Positions 7,465 to 15,917 of a stretch of DNA of 27,126 nt are shown piece by piece. Position 1 is the first letter of the stretch, and every line of letters starts with the position of its first letter. The notes beneath the pieces are model-generated. The model was not told the DNA's origin and did no database searches. It worked only from the letters and a program-made list of their open reading frames with translations. The stretch covers positions 1 through 27,126 of the forward strand of contig JALSQH010000222.1 of assembly GCA_026985515.1 (NCBI GenBank), read 5' to 3'. This DNA comes from a bacterium (GTDB taxonomy: Bacteria; JALSQH01). Both the position numbers and the translations under genes were made by a program.

Positions 7465-8199
7465 TTATCTTCCCTCAACATCAAGGAGGTGAGTGAATTT
7501 TTTCAGAATAAAGATAGCTGTGTATTGCAGGAGTCCCAGTAAGAAGACTATTTCCCAGAAAAGTGAAAGGTAAAATTTACCCTCTGTTATAAATCCCTTT
7601 ATGATTTCAAAGAAGGTGAATGCTGATATGATGCCAAAAAGAGATGTGTGTTCTCTTTTCAGCATGGTTTTAAATGAAAATGGAAGATCGGGAGGTACAA
7701 ATTTCTTCAGATCAGGAATAAAAGCCGAGGTTTTTTCCGCCCATTCTTCAAATGTTTTCCCGAACTTTCTTCTCAAGAACTCTTCTTCCGCATACATGAT
7801 CCTCTCATAGTAAATCCAGAAAAGGAGAATGCCGATAACTACAAACCACCACACCCTGAAAAAGGAGAATGCCCCCACCCATATTATAAAATTTCCAAGA
7901 TAGAGTGGATGCCTGACTATTGAATAGATACCTGTTGTGTTCAGTCTTTCTGCAACCTGTCTGTGAGTTACCCTTCCAGAAGTTCCCCTGGGTACAAATG
8001 AAACGGTGAGAATTCTTATCATTTCTCCTGTGAGGGAGAATATAAAAGTCCCTATTTCCCACAGTGAATCATTGACATGAGAGAAGTGGGAATATTCTTC
8101 AATTGCTGGTACGAGAAAAATTACTATGATCAGTGGGATGTAACTTCTCCACCTGAATAACAGATTGCCTTGTCTTTCCCATTCTTCTCTTAAAGCCAA
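7465..8199 (-). CDS. Integral-membrane methyltransferase, ICMT/PEMT (isoprenylcysteine or phospholipid methyltransferase) type
   Basis: Predicted membrane protein of about 244 residues. Hydrophobic segments are clear (SYIPLIIVIFLVPAI near the N-terminus, several in the middle, and a pair at the C-terminal end). The family signature is IYSIVRHPLYLGNFIIW followed later by YYERIMYAEEEFLRRKFG. In ICMT/PEMT-like enzymes these RHP and EE motifs bind S-adenosylmethionine at the membrane face. The methyl acceptor cannot be told from sequence; bacterial members act on varied or unknown small molecules or lipids. I prefer a TTG start at 8199, because GGGGGA lies four to five bases upstream; an in-frame TTG at 8214 has no usable spacing. 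It converges on the larA-like gene with two bases between the stops. Confidence 0.8.
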   Translation of the reverse strand: MALREEWERQGNLLFRWRSYIPLIIVIFLVPAIEEYSHFSHVNDSLWEIGTFIFSLTGEMIRILTVSFVPRGTSGRVTHRQVAERLNTTGIYSIVRHPLYLGNFIIWVGAFSFFRVWWFVVIGILLFWIYYERIMYAEEEFLRRKFGKTFEEWAEKTSAFIPDLKKFVPPDLPFSFKTMLKREHTSLFGIISAFTFFEIIKGFITEGKFYLSLFWEIVFLLGLLQYTAIFILKKFTHLLDVEGR

Positions 8200-8224
8200 G
8201 TTTCCCCCTTGCAACTCCAGAATT

Positions 8225-8260
8225 GTAATGGTATTATAACAAAAACAGATGAGATGCCAA
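8225..8260. promoter_or_regulatory. Divergent promoter region between the methyltransferase and alr
   Basis: In the short gap a single A/T motif serves both directions. On the plus strand TGG-TATTAT (8229-8237) is an extended -10 about 30 bases before the alr ATG. On the minus strand the same bases read TATAAT (8238 to 8233), about 34 bases before TTG 8199. It resembles the TGGTATAATAC box before the larA-like gene. No convincing -35 is visible for alr. This is the likely main promoter of the alr-to-kinase operon. Confidence 0.5.
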
Positions 8261-8267
8261 ACTCTGA

Positions 8268-9374
8268 ATGGAAAGTTTTGAATATTCTGGTAGGAATTCT
8301 CTTTTCGTTGATCTTAACGCTATTTATGAGAACCTCAGATATCTGAAAGAAGTTTCCCGCAGGCAGATTATTCCTGTAATCAAGGCAGATGGTTACGGTC
8401 TTGGTGCCGTAGCCATTGCGAGATATCTTGAAGGTAAAGGTATAAGATATTTTGCCGTGGCAACTTATGAAGAGGCGATGGAACTGAGGGACTCAGGGAT
8501 AAAGGGGAAAATACTCATTTTAAGTGGTTCACCGGATGATCCATATGAAAAGATGCAGAGCCTTGATTTTGTCCCGGTTGTGTATTCCAAAGATCAGCTG
8601 GTTTCAATAAAGAAAAATCTTAAGAATCCCATTGCCGTACATATTAAATTTAACACCGGAATGAACAGGCTTGGTTTTGATGAAGAGGAGTTTAAAGGTT
8701 TATTTTCCGAAATGGATGGGGTTGAAATTGAGGGTGTATTGACACACTTTTCAAAGGCAGACACGAGTAAAAGTTATACGGAGTGGCAGATTTCAAGATT
8801 TAAAAAAATCCTTAAAATGTTTAAGATGGAAAATGTAAAGGTCATCCACTCTGCAAATTCTGCTGGTATATTGAGGGGTTTTTCTTTTGGAAATGCGGTG
8901 AGACCAGGAATCTTCCTTTATGGGGCCCTTCCCAATCCCGATTTTCCGAGGCCCCTGAAGCAGAGGATACCCTACAGATTTCTATGTAAAATTCTTGAGA
9001 TCAGAAAGTTAAAAAAGGGTGACAGGGTAAGCTATGGTGGCACATATATTGCCGGAAGTGATATGAAAATAGCTATCGTTGGATGTGGATATGCAGACGG
9101 GATTCCCCGCCTGTTGTCAAACAGGGGGTCTTTTCTTTTCGAGGGCAGAAGGCTTCCCATAACCGGAAGGGTTTGCATGGATATGACTATCATAGATGTG
9201 ACATCTGTGCCATCCCTCAGAAGAGGAGACTCTGTGGTATATCTGGGTGAAAGTGGAAAAGAGGTTATATATGCAGATGATGTGGCAAAAAAGGTGAAGA
9301 CCATTGGTTATGAAATACTTACCTCAATTTCGTCGAGGGTAAAAAGAAAGTATAGAGGTGATGGAACTGATTGA
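8268..9374 (+). CDS. alr: Alanine racemase
   Basis: Predicted 368-residue cytoplasmic PLP enzyme that makes D-alanine for peptidoglycan. The N-terminal TIM-barrel part carries the PLP lysine in VIKADGYGLGA (Lys39). Later motifs include HIKFNTGMNRLGF, VRPGIFLYG and the catalytic Tyr in RVSYGGTY; MDMTIIDVT lies in the C-terminal beta domain. The length is normal for the family. The ATG at 8268 has no good Shine-Dalgarno sequence, but no better start exists. It is the first gene of a tightly packed operon, and its last 14 bases overlap mlaE. The operon also carries dtd, which removes D-amino acids from tRNA, so a producer and a detoxifier of D-amino acids share a transcript. Confidence 0.95.
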   Translation: MESFEYSGRNSLFVDLNAIYENLRYLKEVSRRQIIPVIKADGYGLGAVAIARYLEGKGIRYFAVATYEEAMELRDSGIKGKILILSGSPDDPYEKMQSLDFVPVVYSKDQLVSIKKNLKNPIAVHIKFNTGMNRLGFDEEEFKGLFSEMDGVEIEGVLTHFSKADTSKSYTEWQISRFKKILKMFKMENVKVIHSANSAGILRGFSFGNAVRPGIFLYGALPNPDFPRPLKQRIPYRFLCKILEIRKLKKGDRVSYGGTYIAGSDMKIAIVGCGYADGIPRLLSNRGSFLFEGRRLPITGRVCMDMTIIDVTSVPSLRRGDSVVYLGESGKEVIYADDVAKKVKTIGYEILTSISSRVKRKYRGDGTD

Positions 9375-10128
9375 GAAAATAGGATTCTACTTTTATGACC
9401 TGATGAGTATCGTGGGGGAATTTGTAATTTTCCAGTGGGAAACAGTAAAGGCCTTTTTCAGGCCGCCGTTCAGATGGAGGGAATTACTTTTTCAGCTTGA
9501 ATTTATTGGTGTTAAATCGTGGGGAATTGTCTCCCTTACCGGACTTTTTGCTGGCATGGTAATTGCCCTTGAAACCTCGTATGCTCTGAGTCTTTTCAGT
9601 GCGGAGTATTTGATTGGTCCAACAACCATGCTTGCCCTTTTCAGAGAACTTGGGCCTGTCCTGACTGCTCTTATGATAACAGGGAGAGCTGGATCTGCAA
9701 TGGCAACAGAGCTGGGTAGCATGAAAGTGACTGAACAGATAGATGCTCTCTATGTCATGGCTGTTGATCCCATTCAGTATCTTGTTGTTCCCAGAATCCT
9801 TGCCACGATTATTATGATGCCCCTGCTGACTTTTCTCTTTGTGTTTCTTGGAGGTGTTGGAGCATTCTTCGTGAGTACATATTCAGGAGCAGTTACACCT
9901 CACACTTTCTTCTCGCAGATTATTACCAAGGTTCATAATCATGATCTTTACGGGGGACTTTTGAAAACCATGTTTTTCGGGTTCATAATTGCCACCATTA
10001 GTACATACACAGGTATGAAAACAAGGGGTGGTGCAAGGGGGGTGGGAAAGTCATCCACAACGGCTGTTGTACTTTCTTCCATTGCGGTGATGGTTGTAGA
10101 TTATATTTTGACGCCATTTATATTTTAG
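9361..10128 (+). CDS. mlaE: MlaE-type ABC transporter permease
   Basis: Predicted 255-residue inner-membrane permease of the MlaE/YrbE family, which moves phospholipids between the inner membrane and the MCE protein of the same complex. The core motif ELGPVLTALMITGRAGSAMATELGSM, which contacts the ATPase, is intact, followed by EQIDALYVMAVDP and several hydrophobic helices. I start at ATG 9361, which is just after GAGGTG and inside the 3' end of alr; GTG 9358 is a near-equal alternative. MlaF follows eight bases after the stop. (Motif text is quoted in pieces of family importance: ELGPVLTALM, then GRAGSAMATELGSM.). Confidence 0.93.
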   Translation: MELIEKIGFYFYDLMSIVGEFVIFQWETVKAFFRPPFRWRELLFQLEFIGVKSWGIVSLTGLFAGMVIALETSYALSLFSAEYLIGPTTMLALFRELGPVLTALMITGRAGSAMATELGSMKVTEQIDALYVMAVDPIQYLVVPRILATIIMMPLLTFLFVFLGGVGAFFVSTYSGAVTPHTFFSQIITKVHNHDLYGGLLKTMFFGFIIATISTYTGMKTRGGARGVGKSSTTAVVLSSIAVMVVDYILTPFIF

Positions 10129-10136
10129 GTGTGCAT

Positions 10137-10892
10137 ATGAGACCAATCATTAAGCTTAGAGGAGTTGTTAAAAAGTTCGGGAATCTGACCGTTCTGAAGG
10201 GAATTGATCTCGATATATATGAGGGGAAAATAACAACAATAATGGGTTTAAGCGGGTCAGGAAAAAGTGTGACCATGAAGTTAATACTTGGTTTGCTTGA
10301 ACCTGATGAAGGGGAAATATATTACTACGACAGGAAAATATCTCGTATTCCTTTCTCTGAAAGAAAGGAGATTTTAAAGAAGTTTGGTGTTGTCTTCCAG
10401 AATTCTGCACTTTTTGACTCCCTTACACTTTTTGAAAATGTTGCCTTTCCATTGAGGGAACATTACAATCTGACTGAAGAGGAAATTGAAAGAAGGGTAA
10501 CTCATGTCCTTGAACTTGTGGGTTTAAAGGGTGCTGAGGAAAAATACCCCTCAGAGCTGAGTGGGGGGATGAGAAAAAGGGGTGGGCTGGCGAGGGCCCT
10601 TGTTACTGAACCGGAGGTAATGCTTTACGATGAACCAACCACTGGTCTTGATCCTGTTACGGGAAGGGTTATTGAGGATTTGATAGTTGATCTTTATATG
10701 AAGTATGGTCATACGGCTCTCACAATCAATCACGATGTTCAAAGTACAATGAGGATGTCAGATTACATAGCCTTTCTTTATGATGGAAGAATCGAATTCT
10801 TTGGAACTCCCGAGGAAGCTTTTAAAAGTAAAAGTATTTACCTAAAACAATTTCTGGAGGGGAGAGCGGAGGGACCAATTAAAGTGGTATAG
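10137..10892 (+). CDS. mlaF: MlaF-type ABC transporter ATP-binding protein
   Basis: Predicted 251-residue cytoplasmic ATPase that powers the MlaE permease. Walker A is GLSGSGKS (about 37-44), the Q-loop lies in VVFQNSALF, the signature is LSGGMRKRGGLARAL, Walker B is VMLYDEPTTGLDP, and the switch histidine is in TINHD. The Arg-rich signature (GMRKR) is characteristic of the MlaF branch. ATG 10137 is preferred over GTG 10131, because AGG lies seven bases upstream of the ATG. The stop codon TAG overlaps the AGGAGG that serves the next gene, so translation of mlaF and mlaD is closely linked. Confidence 0.93.
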   Translation: MRPIIKLRGVVKKFGNLTVLKGIDLDIYEGKITTIMGLSGSGKSVTMKLILGLLEPDEGEIYYYDRKISRIPFSERKEILKKFGVVFQNSALFDSLTLFENVAFPLREHYNLTEEEIERRVTHVLELVGLKGAEEKYPSELSGGMRKRGGLARALVTEPEVMLYDEPTTGLDPVTGRVIEDLIVDLYMKYGHTALTINHDVQSTMRMSDYIAFLYDGRIEFFGTPEEAFKSKSIYLKQFLEGRAEGPIKVV

Positions 10893-10902
10893 GAGGTGAG
10901 GT

Positions 10903-12402
10903 TTGTCGGAGTATAAAAAGCAATTGATAAGTACGGAAGCAAAGGTGGGATTCTTTTCATTAATTATCCTTGTAATACTTATCTTCGTTTCCATAAAACT
11001 GACGGGGTGGAAATGGGGAGAGAGGAAGGGATACTATCTATATGCCTTTTTTGATAATGTTGAAGGACTCTCAAGAGAATCGCCTGTTGTGATAGCTGGT
11101 ATAAAAATTGGAAAAGTGGTGGATATTTCTCTCGTAAATGACAGAGCAAAGGTGAAGATTAAGATTTTTGATAAAAATAGAGTGACCTCCGATGCTCAGG
11201 CAATAATCAGAACGAGAGGGATACTTGGGGAAAAGTACATAGAGATAAAAAACGGCAGTTCTGCAGTTTTCCTTGAAAATGGCGACACAATTAAGAAAAC
11301 CCTGAGTCCGCCCGATTTTGAGAAAATGATCAACGAGATGAGTGTTATAACAGTAAAGCTTGAGGAAATTGTGAGTTCTCTGTCCGGGGTCCTGGGTGGG
11401 AAGGAGAATAAGCAGAAACTCTCAGAGATCGTTGAAAATATAAGAGTTTCTACTGAGGAATTTAAAACCACAATAGCTGACCTGAAAGCTAAAGTGGACT
11501 ACCTCTATTCTGGTCTGAGGCCTTCAATAAAAAACATCAGGGCTGTTACCGGTATTCTGAAAGAAAGCCTTCCCGGTATGGTGGAAAAATATAATAACAT
11601 GATGAAACAGTTGGGGGAGGTTGTTGAGAATAGCAGTAAAAATATTGATTCTTCCATCAAGCAGCTAAAAGAAGCTATGAATGAATTTGCTCCGGCACTC
11701 GAAGACTTGAGGAATATTTTGAAAAAGATGAGAGAAGGGAAGGGGACTATTGGAAAACTTCTTACTGATGAAACTACAATCACAAAGCTTAACAGTTCCA
11801 TAGATAAGGTTGATAAGTTATTGAAAAAGGTGGAGGATATTCAGGTAAAGATAGATTACCAGGGTGAGTATCAGATCAAAAGGGATGAAGGATGGAAGAG
11901 TTATTTAAACTTTGAGATTTATCCAGATAGGAGCAAAAGTTACATTTTTGGAATTGTCAATGACCCGGTTGGGAGAGAAACATGGAGGGAGGAGGAAATA
12001 GTAACCGTTAGCGGTAACCAAACCACCAGAAGAGTGGTTAAAGAAAAAGTGAGAGAGGACAAACTGAAAGTAAATATCGAGTATGCAAGGCACTTTGGTG
12101 ATTTCACTGTGAGGGGTGGAATAATACAGAATTCTGGTGGAGTAGGTTTTGATTACACCTTTCTGAATAATCATGCCATGATGAGCCTGGAAGGATTTGA
12201 TTTCGGCAGGAAAACCAATCCATATCTGCGTTTCAGACTTGCCATCTGGCCATGGAAATACTTTTACATAGTGGGAGGAAGCAGCGATTTTATCAACTAT
12301 CAGGCCAGTCCAATTTATTTTCTTGGAGCGGGTATTAACTTTACCGATAGTGATCTCAAGTATATTTTCTCTTTTGTTCCATCAGTGGGAGTTTCAAAAT
12401 GA
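10903..12402 (+). CDS. mlaD: MlaD-type MCE protein with long helical region and C-terminal barrel-like domain
   Basis: Predicted 499-residue MCE-domain protein, far longer than the roughly 180 residues of E. coli MlaD. It starts at TTG 10903, supported by AGGAGG six bases upstream. The layout is: one inner-membrane helix (GFFSLIILVILIFVSIKL, about 16-33), an MCE domain (about 40-120, with VVIAGIKIGKV), and a long charged helical and coiled region (about 130-310). The C-terminus (about 320-499) has alternating polar/hydrophobic strands and aromatic girdles (RLAIWPWKYFYIVGG) and looks like a small outer-membrane barrel. Such a chain could span the envelope alone, as proposed for MlaD of the diderm Firmicute Veillonella parvula. 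No mlaA, mlaB or mlaC is present here. Confidence 0.88.
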   Translation: MSEYKKQLISTEAKVGFFSLIILVILIFVSIKLTGWKWGERKGYYLYAFFDNVEGLSRESPVVIAGIKIGKVVDISLVNDRAKVKIKIFDKNRVTSDAQAIIRTRGILGEKYIEIKNGSSAVFLENGDTIKKTLSPPDFEKMINEMSVITVKLEEIVSSLSGVLGGKENKQKLSEIVENIRVSTEEFKTTIADLKAKVDYLYSGLRPSIKNIRAVTGILKESLPGMVEKYNNMMKQLGEVVENSSKNIDSSIKQLKEAMNEFAPALEDLRNILKKMREGKGTIGKLLTDETTITKLNSSIDKVDKLLKKVEDIQVKIDYQGEYQIKRDEGWKSYLNFEIYPDRSKSYIFGIVNDPVGRETWREEEIVTVSGNQTTRRVVKEKVREDKLKVNIEYARHFGDFTVRGGIIQNSGGVGFDYTFLNNHAMMSLEGFDFGRKTNPYLRFRLAIWPWKYFYIVGGSSDFINYQASPIYFLGAGINFTDSDLKYIFSFVPSVGVSK

Positions 12403-13943
12403 TAGAGATTATTGTTAATGGAAAGAGGTATTCCTTTCCAGAAGGAAGGTGGAGTCTGGCAGATCTCCTCTGGAGTGCAGGGTATGAGATCCCTCTTCCC
12501 TGTGCAGGTCTTGGAAACTGTGGAAAGTGCCAGATAAAAGTCAGGGGTGATGTTGAAATCCTTGACAGCGATAGAAAACTGATTCCTCCTCACAGACTTT
12601 CTGAGGGATATCTTCTTGCATGCAGGGTGAGGAAATTAAGGGGAAGCGTGGAGGTTGAACTGCCTAATGTGGAGAGGAGAAAGAAGATAGAAATTGAGGA
12701 GGTGAAGGTAGAGAGGGTGAATGCCGGTGTTGATCTGGGTACCACCTCCATTGTGGTGAATTTCTCCCCTGTTGAAAGGGGGCGTGTTTTTTACTCCTCT
12801 TCCTCCCTGAATCCCCAGACAAGGTATGGTGCTGATGTAATAAGCAGAGTTACGTATATAGGTGGTGATAACAGCAGATTGCAGAAGATGAGACAGGGGG
12901 TGGTGGAGTATTTAAACGGTGAGATAGAAAGTGTCAGAGAAGATATTGGTTTCAAAAAGGTTGAACTTGTGGGAGTGGCGGGAAATTCAATAATGGAGCA
13001 TATTTTTCTTAACCTGGATCCCTCTCCCCTTACCAGATTTCCCTTCACCCTTTCCTTTAAAGATGGAGTTTTTAAAAGAGGTGAAGAACTGGGCATAAGT
13101 GCTGAAAAAGTGTTCATTTTCCCACTTGTTGGAGCCTATGTAGGGGGAGACACAGTTGCATTACTGATGGATCTGGAGCCCTTAAAGAAGCCTGCCAGGC
13201 GAGTCATTGTTGATATTGGTACCAATGGGGAGATTGTTGTTCAGAATGGTGAAAATTTATTCGCAACCGCGGCAGCTGCCGGTCCAGCCTTTGAGGGAGG
13301 AAATATAACCTTTGGAATGAGAGCAGAAAATGGTGCAATTGAACGTTTCTGGATGGAAGATGATCGTTTGAAATACAGGACAATTGGGAATCTACCTCCA
13401 GAAGGAATATGTGGATCTGGACTGATGGATCTCATAGCGGTTCTGACAGAAGAGGGAGTGGTGGATGAAAATGGAGCAATCAGGGATCCCATGGAAATAG
13501 ATTCTCCCCTTTTTAGCAGAGTGAAAGAAAAAAATGGTGAGAGAATTTTCCTCGTTTACAGAGATGTAAAAAGAGAAATTTATGTAACCCAGAAAGATAT
13601 AAGAGAATTCCAGCTGGCAAAGGGAGCCATAAGAGCAGGTATGGAAGTCTTGTTGAAAAAAGCGGAACTGAGCTGGCAGGATATTGATGAAGTGATAATT
13701 GCCGGTGCATTTGGCAGTTATCTTATGCCTGATAGCCTTATCAGTGTGGGGATGTTTCCGGAGGATGTGAGGAATAGAATCGTATTTACAGGTGATGCTG
13801 TTATAAGGGGTGTCAATAAAGTACTTGGCAGGGATTTATTTGATGAAGCAAACAGAATGGCCAGGAAAGTTAAATATGTGGAACTATCTCTTGAAGAGGG
13901 TTTTCAGGAAATATTTCTCTCTTCACTCTCTTTCAGGAGGTGA
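12399..13943 (+). CDS. RACo-like [2Fe-2S] ferredoxin-ASKHA protein (DUF4445)
   Basis: Predicted 514-residue cytoplasmic protein. The N-terminus is a plant-type [2Fe-2S] ferredoxin domain with C35-x5-C41-x2-C44 and C75. From about residue 105 an ASKHA (actin-like ATPase) fold follows, with VDLGTTSIVV, VDIGTNGEIVV, GICGSGLMDLI and VIIAGAFGSYL. This is the architecture of RACo/RamA-type proteins, which use ATP to drive one-electron reduction of inactive Co(II) corrinoid proteins in methyl-transfer systems. It is shorter than typical RACo (about 600 or more residues). No corrinoid protein or methyltransferase lies nearby, so the target is unknown. ATG 12399 overlaps the mlaD stop as ATGA. Confidence 0.85.
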   Translation: MIEIIVNGKRYSFPEGRWSLADLLWSAGYEIPLPCAGLGNCGKCQIKVRGDVEILDSDRKLIPPHRLSEGYLLACRVRKLRGSVEVELPNVERRKKIEIEEVKVERVNAGVDLGTTSIVVNFSPVERGRVFYSSSSLNPQTRYGADVISRVTYIGGDNSRLQKMRQGVVEYLNGEIESVREDIGFKKVELVGVAGNSIMEHIFLNLDPSPLTRFPFTLSFKDGVFKRGEELGISAEKVFIFPLVGAYVGGDTVALLMDLEPLKKPARRVIVDIGTNGEIVVQNGENLFATAAAAGPAFEGGNITFGMRAENGAIERFWMEDDRLKYRTIGNLPPEGICGSGLMDLIAVLTEEGVVDENGAIRDPMEIDSPLFSRVKEKNGERIFLVYRDVKREIYVTQKDIREFQLAKGAIRAGMEVLLKKAELSWQDIDEVIIAGAFGSYLMPDSLISVGMFPEDVRNRIVFTGDAVIRGVNKVLGRDLFDEANRMARKVKYVELSLEEGFQEIFLSSLSFRR

Positions 13944-14387
13944 ATGGTGATAGTTTTGCTTCAGAGAGTTGAAAGATGCAGTGTTGAGGTGGATGGAGAA
14001 ATTGTGGGGAAGATCGGAAGAGGTCTGTGTATCTTCCTGGGCATAAAAAAAGGAGACAGCGAGAATGAAGCAGACTGGCTTGTTGAAAAAGTGTCAAATC
14101 TGAGGATCTTTGAAGATGATCAGGGTAAGATGAATCTGAGTGTTAAAGATATTGGGGGAGAAATACTTGTGGTTTCTCAATTCACCCTTTATGGCAACTG
14201 CAGGAAGGGAAGACGCCCTTCCTTTGACAAAGCTGCCCCGCCTGAAGAGGCAGAACCACTTTATAACTATTTCGTGGAGAAATTGAGAGATAAAGGGTTC
14301 AGGGTAGAGACAGGAATATTCAGGGCTGAAATGAAGGTTGACATTCTAAATGATGGTCCAGTAACCTTTATAATTGAATATCCCTGA
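13944..14387 (+). CDS. dtd: D-aminoacyl-tRNA deacylase
   Basis: Predicted 146-147-residue homodimeric editing enzyme that hydrolyses D-aminoacyl-tRNAs and glycyl-tRNA(Ala). The catalytic-site motif SQFTLYG (usual form SQFTLxA) and the cross-subunit motif NDGPVT (usual NxGPVT with Gly-cisPro) are both present, and the length is standard. AGGAGG ends three bases before ATG 13944 and six before GTG 13947. The GTG gives [15 protein letters not shown], which aligns without a gap to the usual MIALIQRV start, so the true start is probably 13947. The stop of the preceding gene abuts the ATG. Confidence 0.95.
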   Translation: MVIVLLQRVERCSVEVDGEIVGKIGRGLCIFLGIKKGDSENEADWLVEKVSNLRIFEDDQGKMNLSVKDIGGEILVVSQFTLYGNCRKGRRPSFDKAAPPEEAEPLYNYFVEKLRDKGFRVETGIFRAEMKVDILNDGPVTFIIEYP

Positions 14388-14405
14388 TGCTACAGGGAGA
14401 AGGAC

Positions 14406-15917
14406 GTGGATATCTACAACGTATTTCTTGACAGAGATTTCAGAATACTCAGCATAGGTTCCTTTCTAATTGAGAAGTTAAGGTACAGGGAGGAACATCT
14501 CAAAAACAGATCCTTTTTTGAAATTGTATTCCCGATGGACAGAGATAGTTTCAGAGAGTTTCTCACCCAGTCAAAATCCGGGTGTATCTGCTCTGTGAGA
14601 CTGGTTGACAGGACGGATCGAATTGTATACGCCAGAGTAAAGTATCACTCAGATGAGAAGGGGTACTATCTCAAGGTTGAAATCATACCTTCTCCACTTG
14701 AAGAGGTTGATGATCTGAAATGGCAGCTTGAGATTCACCAGAAGGGGCTTGAAATGATAGGAGCCGGCTTAATTTTCACAGATATTCATGGTACCATTCT
14801 CTATGTGAGCAGATCAGCTGAAAGGTTGCTGAAACTTGTTTCCAGGAACATCATTGGTAAAAACATCAACGAATTTATATCCTCAGACAACATTGAATTC
14901 ATAACATCAGGAGATGATGAAATAAGGGAAGTAAAATTTCACTATCGTGGAAAAACCATATACCTCGGGTATCACAGCGATTATGTTAGCAGTACAGATG
15001 GAAGAATTGCGGGATATCTTATAGCATTTATGGAAATTTCTGACCTCAAGAGGCTTGAAAAGGAGCAGGCAAGGATAGACAAACTTGCTTCGCTTGGAAT
15101 TCTGGCATCGGGGATTGCCCATGAAATAAGGAATCCCCTTGCAGGAATAAAGGCAATGGCCCAGACTATTCAGAGTGAACTCTCTGAAAGTGATCCAAAC
15201 AGAAAGTATGTGGACAGAATAATTAATCAGGTCAATCGCCTTGATAAAATACTTAAGGCTTTTTTTGCCTATGCCAGACCAAAGGTACCCTTTCGTACAG
15301 AGGTGAATTTTAAAGAAGTTGTAGGAGATATTGATTTGATGTTGAGGCACCAGTGTGAGAAGAAGGGTGTGAAGTTGAAGATAAGAGTTCCTTCAGATTT
15401 ACCCGATCTCATTGTTGACAGAGATCAGCTGCAGCAGATTCTCATCAATCTCGTCCTGAACGCCATAGATGCTGTGGAAGAAGGCAGAGGCGTTATTGAA
15501 ATAATTGCAGCCAAAAGCAAGAAAGTACCGGGTACAGCTTCTGGCAACAGAAGTTGCAGGAGAAAAGATGTATGTGGTGTCGAAATTATGGTGAAGGATA
15601 ATGGTTCAGGTATCGATCCAGGGATCATGGATAAAATATTTGATCCATTTTTTACCACTAAATCAAAGGGAACCGGTCTGGGATTATCCATAGTACATCA
15701 ACTTGTCACTGAAAATTGTGGCGAAATTTCAGTGGAATCTGAACCCGGGAAAGGTACAACATTCCATCTTTTCTTTCAGAGTCGCTGGACAAAATGTCAA
15801 AATAGCCTTTTATGTAAGTGTTTGAATTTTAAGCATAAATTCCCCGCATCCTGGCACAAAATTTGCAGCAAAATCGCAAAAGGAGGTGTATTATGGAGGA
15901 AACAAGGAATATTTTGA
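14406..15917 (+). CDS. PAS-PAS histidine kinase, NtrB-like, cytoplasmic
   Basis: Predicted soluble sensor kinase. A weak PAS-like domain (about 1-95) is followed by a clearer PAS domain (about 112-215), then a HisKA domain with the phospho-histidine in GIAHEIRNPLAG (His239). The HATPase domain has the N box (LINLVLNAIDAV), VKDNGSGIDPG, FDPFFTTKSKGTGLGL and GEISVESEPGKGTTFHLFF. No membrane segment is present, as in NtrB. It starts at GTG 14406 after AGAAGGA. The frame does not stop after the kinase domain: a 44-residue, Cys/Trp/Lys-rich tail of non-protein character runs through a sigma-54 promoter into the next gene. One added T near 15772 would instead give an ending LFLSESLDKMSK and a stop at 15803-15805, so a single-base deletion here is suspected. 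Confidence 0.9.
   Translation: MDIYNVFLDRDFRILSIGSFLIEKLRYREEHLKNRSFFEIVFPMDRDSFREFLTQSKSGCICSVRLVDRTDRIVYARVKYHSDEKGYYLKVEIIPSPLEEVDDLKWQLEIHQKGLEMIGAGLIFTDIHGTILYVSRSAERLLKLVSRNIIGKNINEFISSDNIEFITSGDDEIREVKFHYRGKTIYLGYHSDYVSSTDGRIAGYLIAFMEISDLKRLEKEQARIDKLASLGILASGIAHEIRNPLAGIKAMAQTIQSELSESDPNRKYVDRIINQVNRLDKILKAFFAYARPKVPFRTEVNFKEVVGDIDLMLRHQCEKKGVKLKIRVPSDLPDLIVDRDQLQQILINLVLNAIDAVEEGRGVIEIIAAKSKKVPGTASGNRSCRRKDVCGVEIMVKDNGSGIDPGIMDKIFDPFFTTKSKGTGLGLSIVHQLVTENCGEISVESEPGKGTTFHLFFQSRWTKCQNSLLCKCLNFKHKFPASWHKICSKIAKGGVLWRKQGIF
15852..15867 (+). promoter_or_regulatory. Sigma-54 (-24/-12) promoter of the roadblock cassette
   Basis: TGGCAC-N5-TTGCA matches the sigma-54 consensus TGGCAC-N5-TTGCW at every defined position, with GG (15853-15854) and GC (15865-15866) exactly ten bases apart. 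It lies 25 bases upstream of ATG 15893. A start site about 12 bases past the GC (near 15878) leaves AGGAGG (15881-15886) in the leader. The site points the same way as the genes it precedes. Such promoters need an NtrC-type activator, which is not in the window. Confidence 0.88.

Noticed and set aside
9038-9053. TGGCAC-N5-TTGCC, near-consensus sigma-54 site inside alr
   Set aside because: It lies in the middle of conserved alr coding sequence, 300 bases from the next gene start, and is explained by the codons there; no leader or RBS follows.
9552-9567. TGGCAT-N5-TTGCC, second sigma-54-like match inside mlaE
   Set aside because: Weaker match within a conserved membrane-helix coding region, with no gene starting after it.
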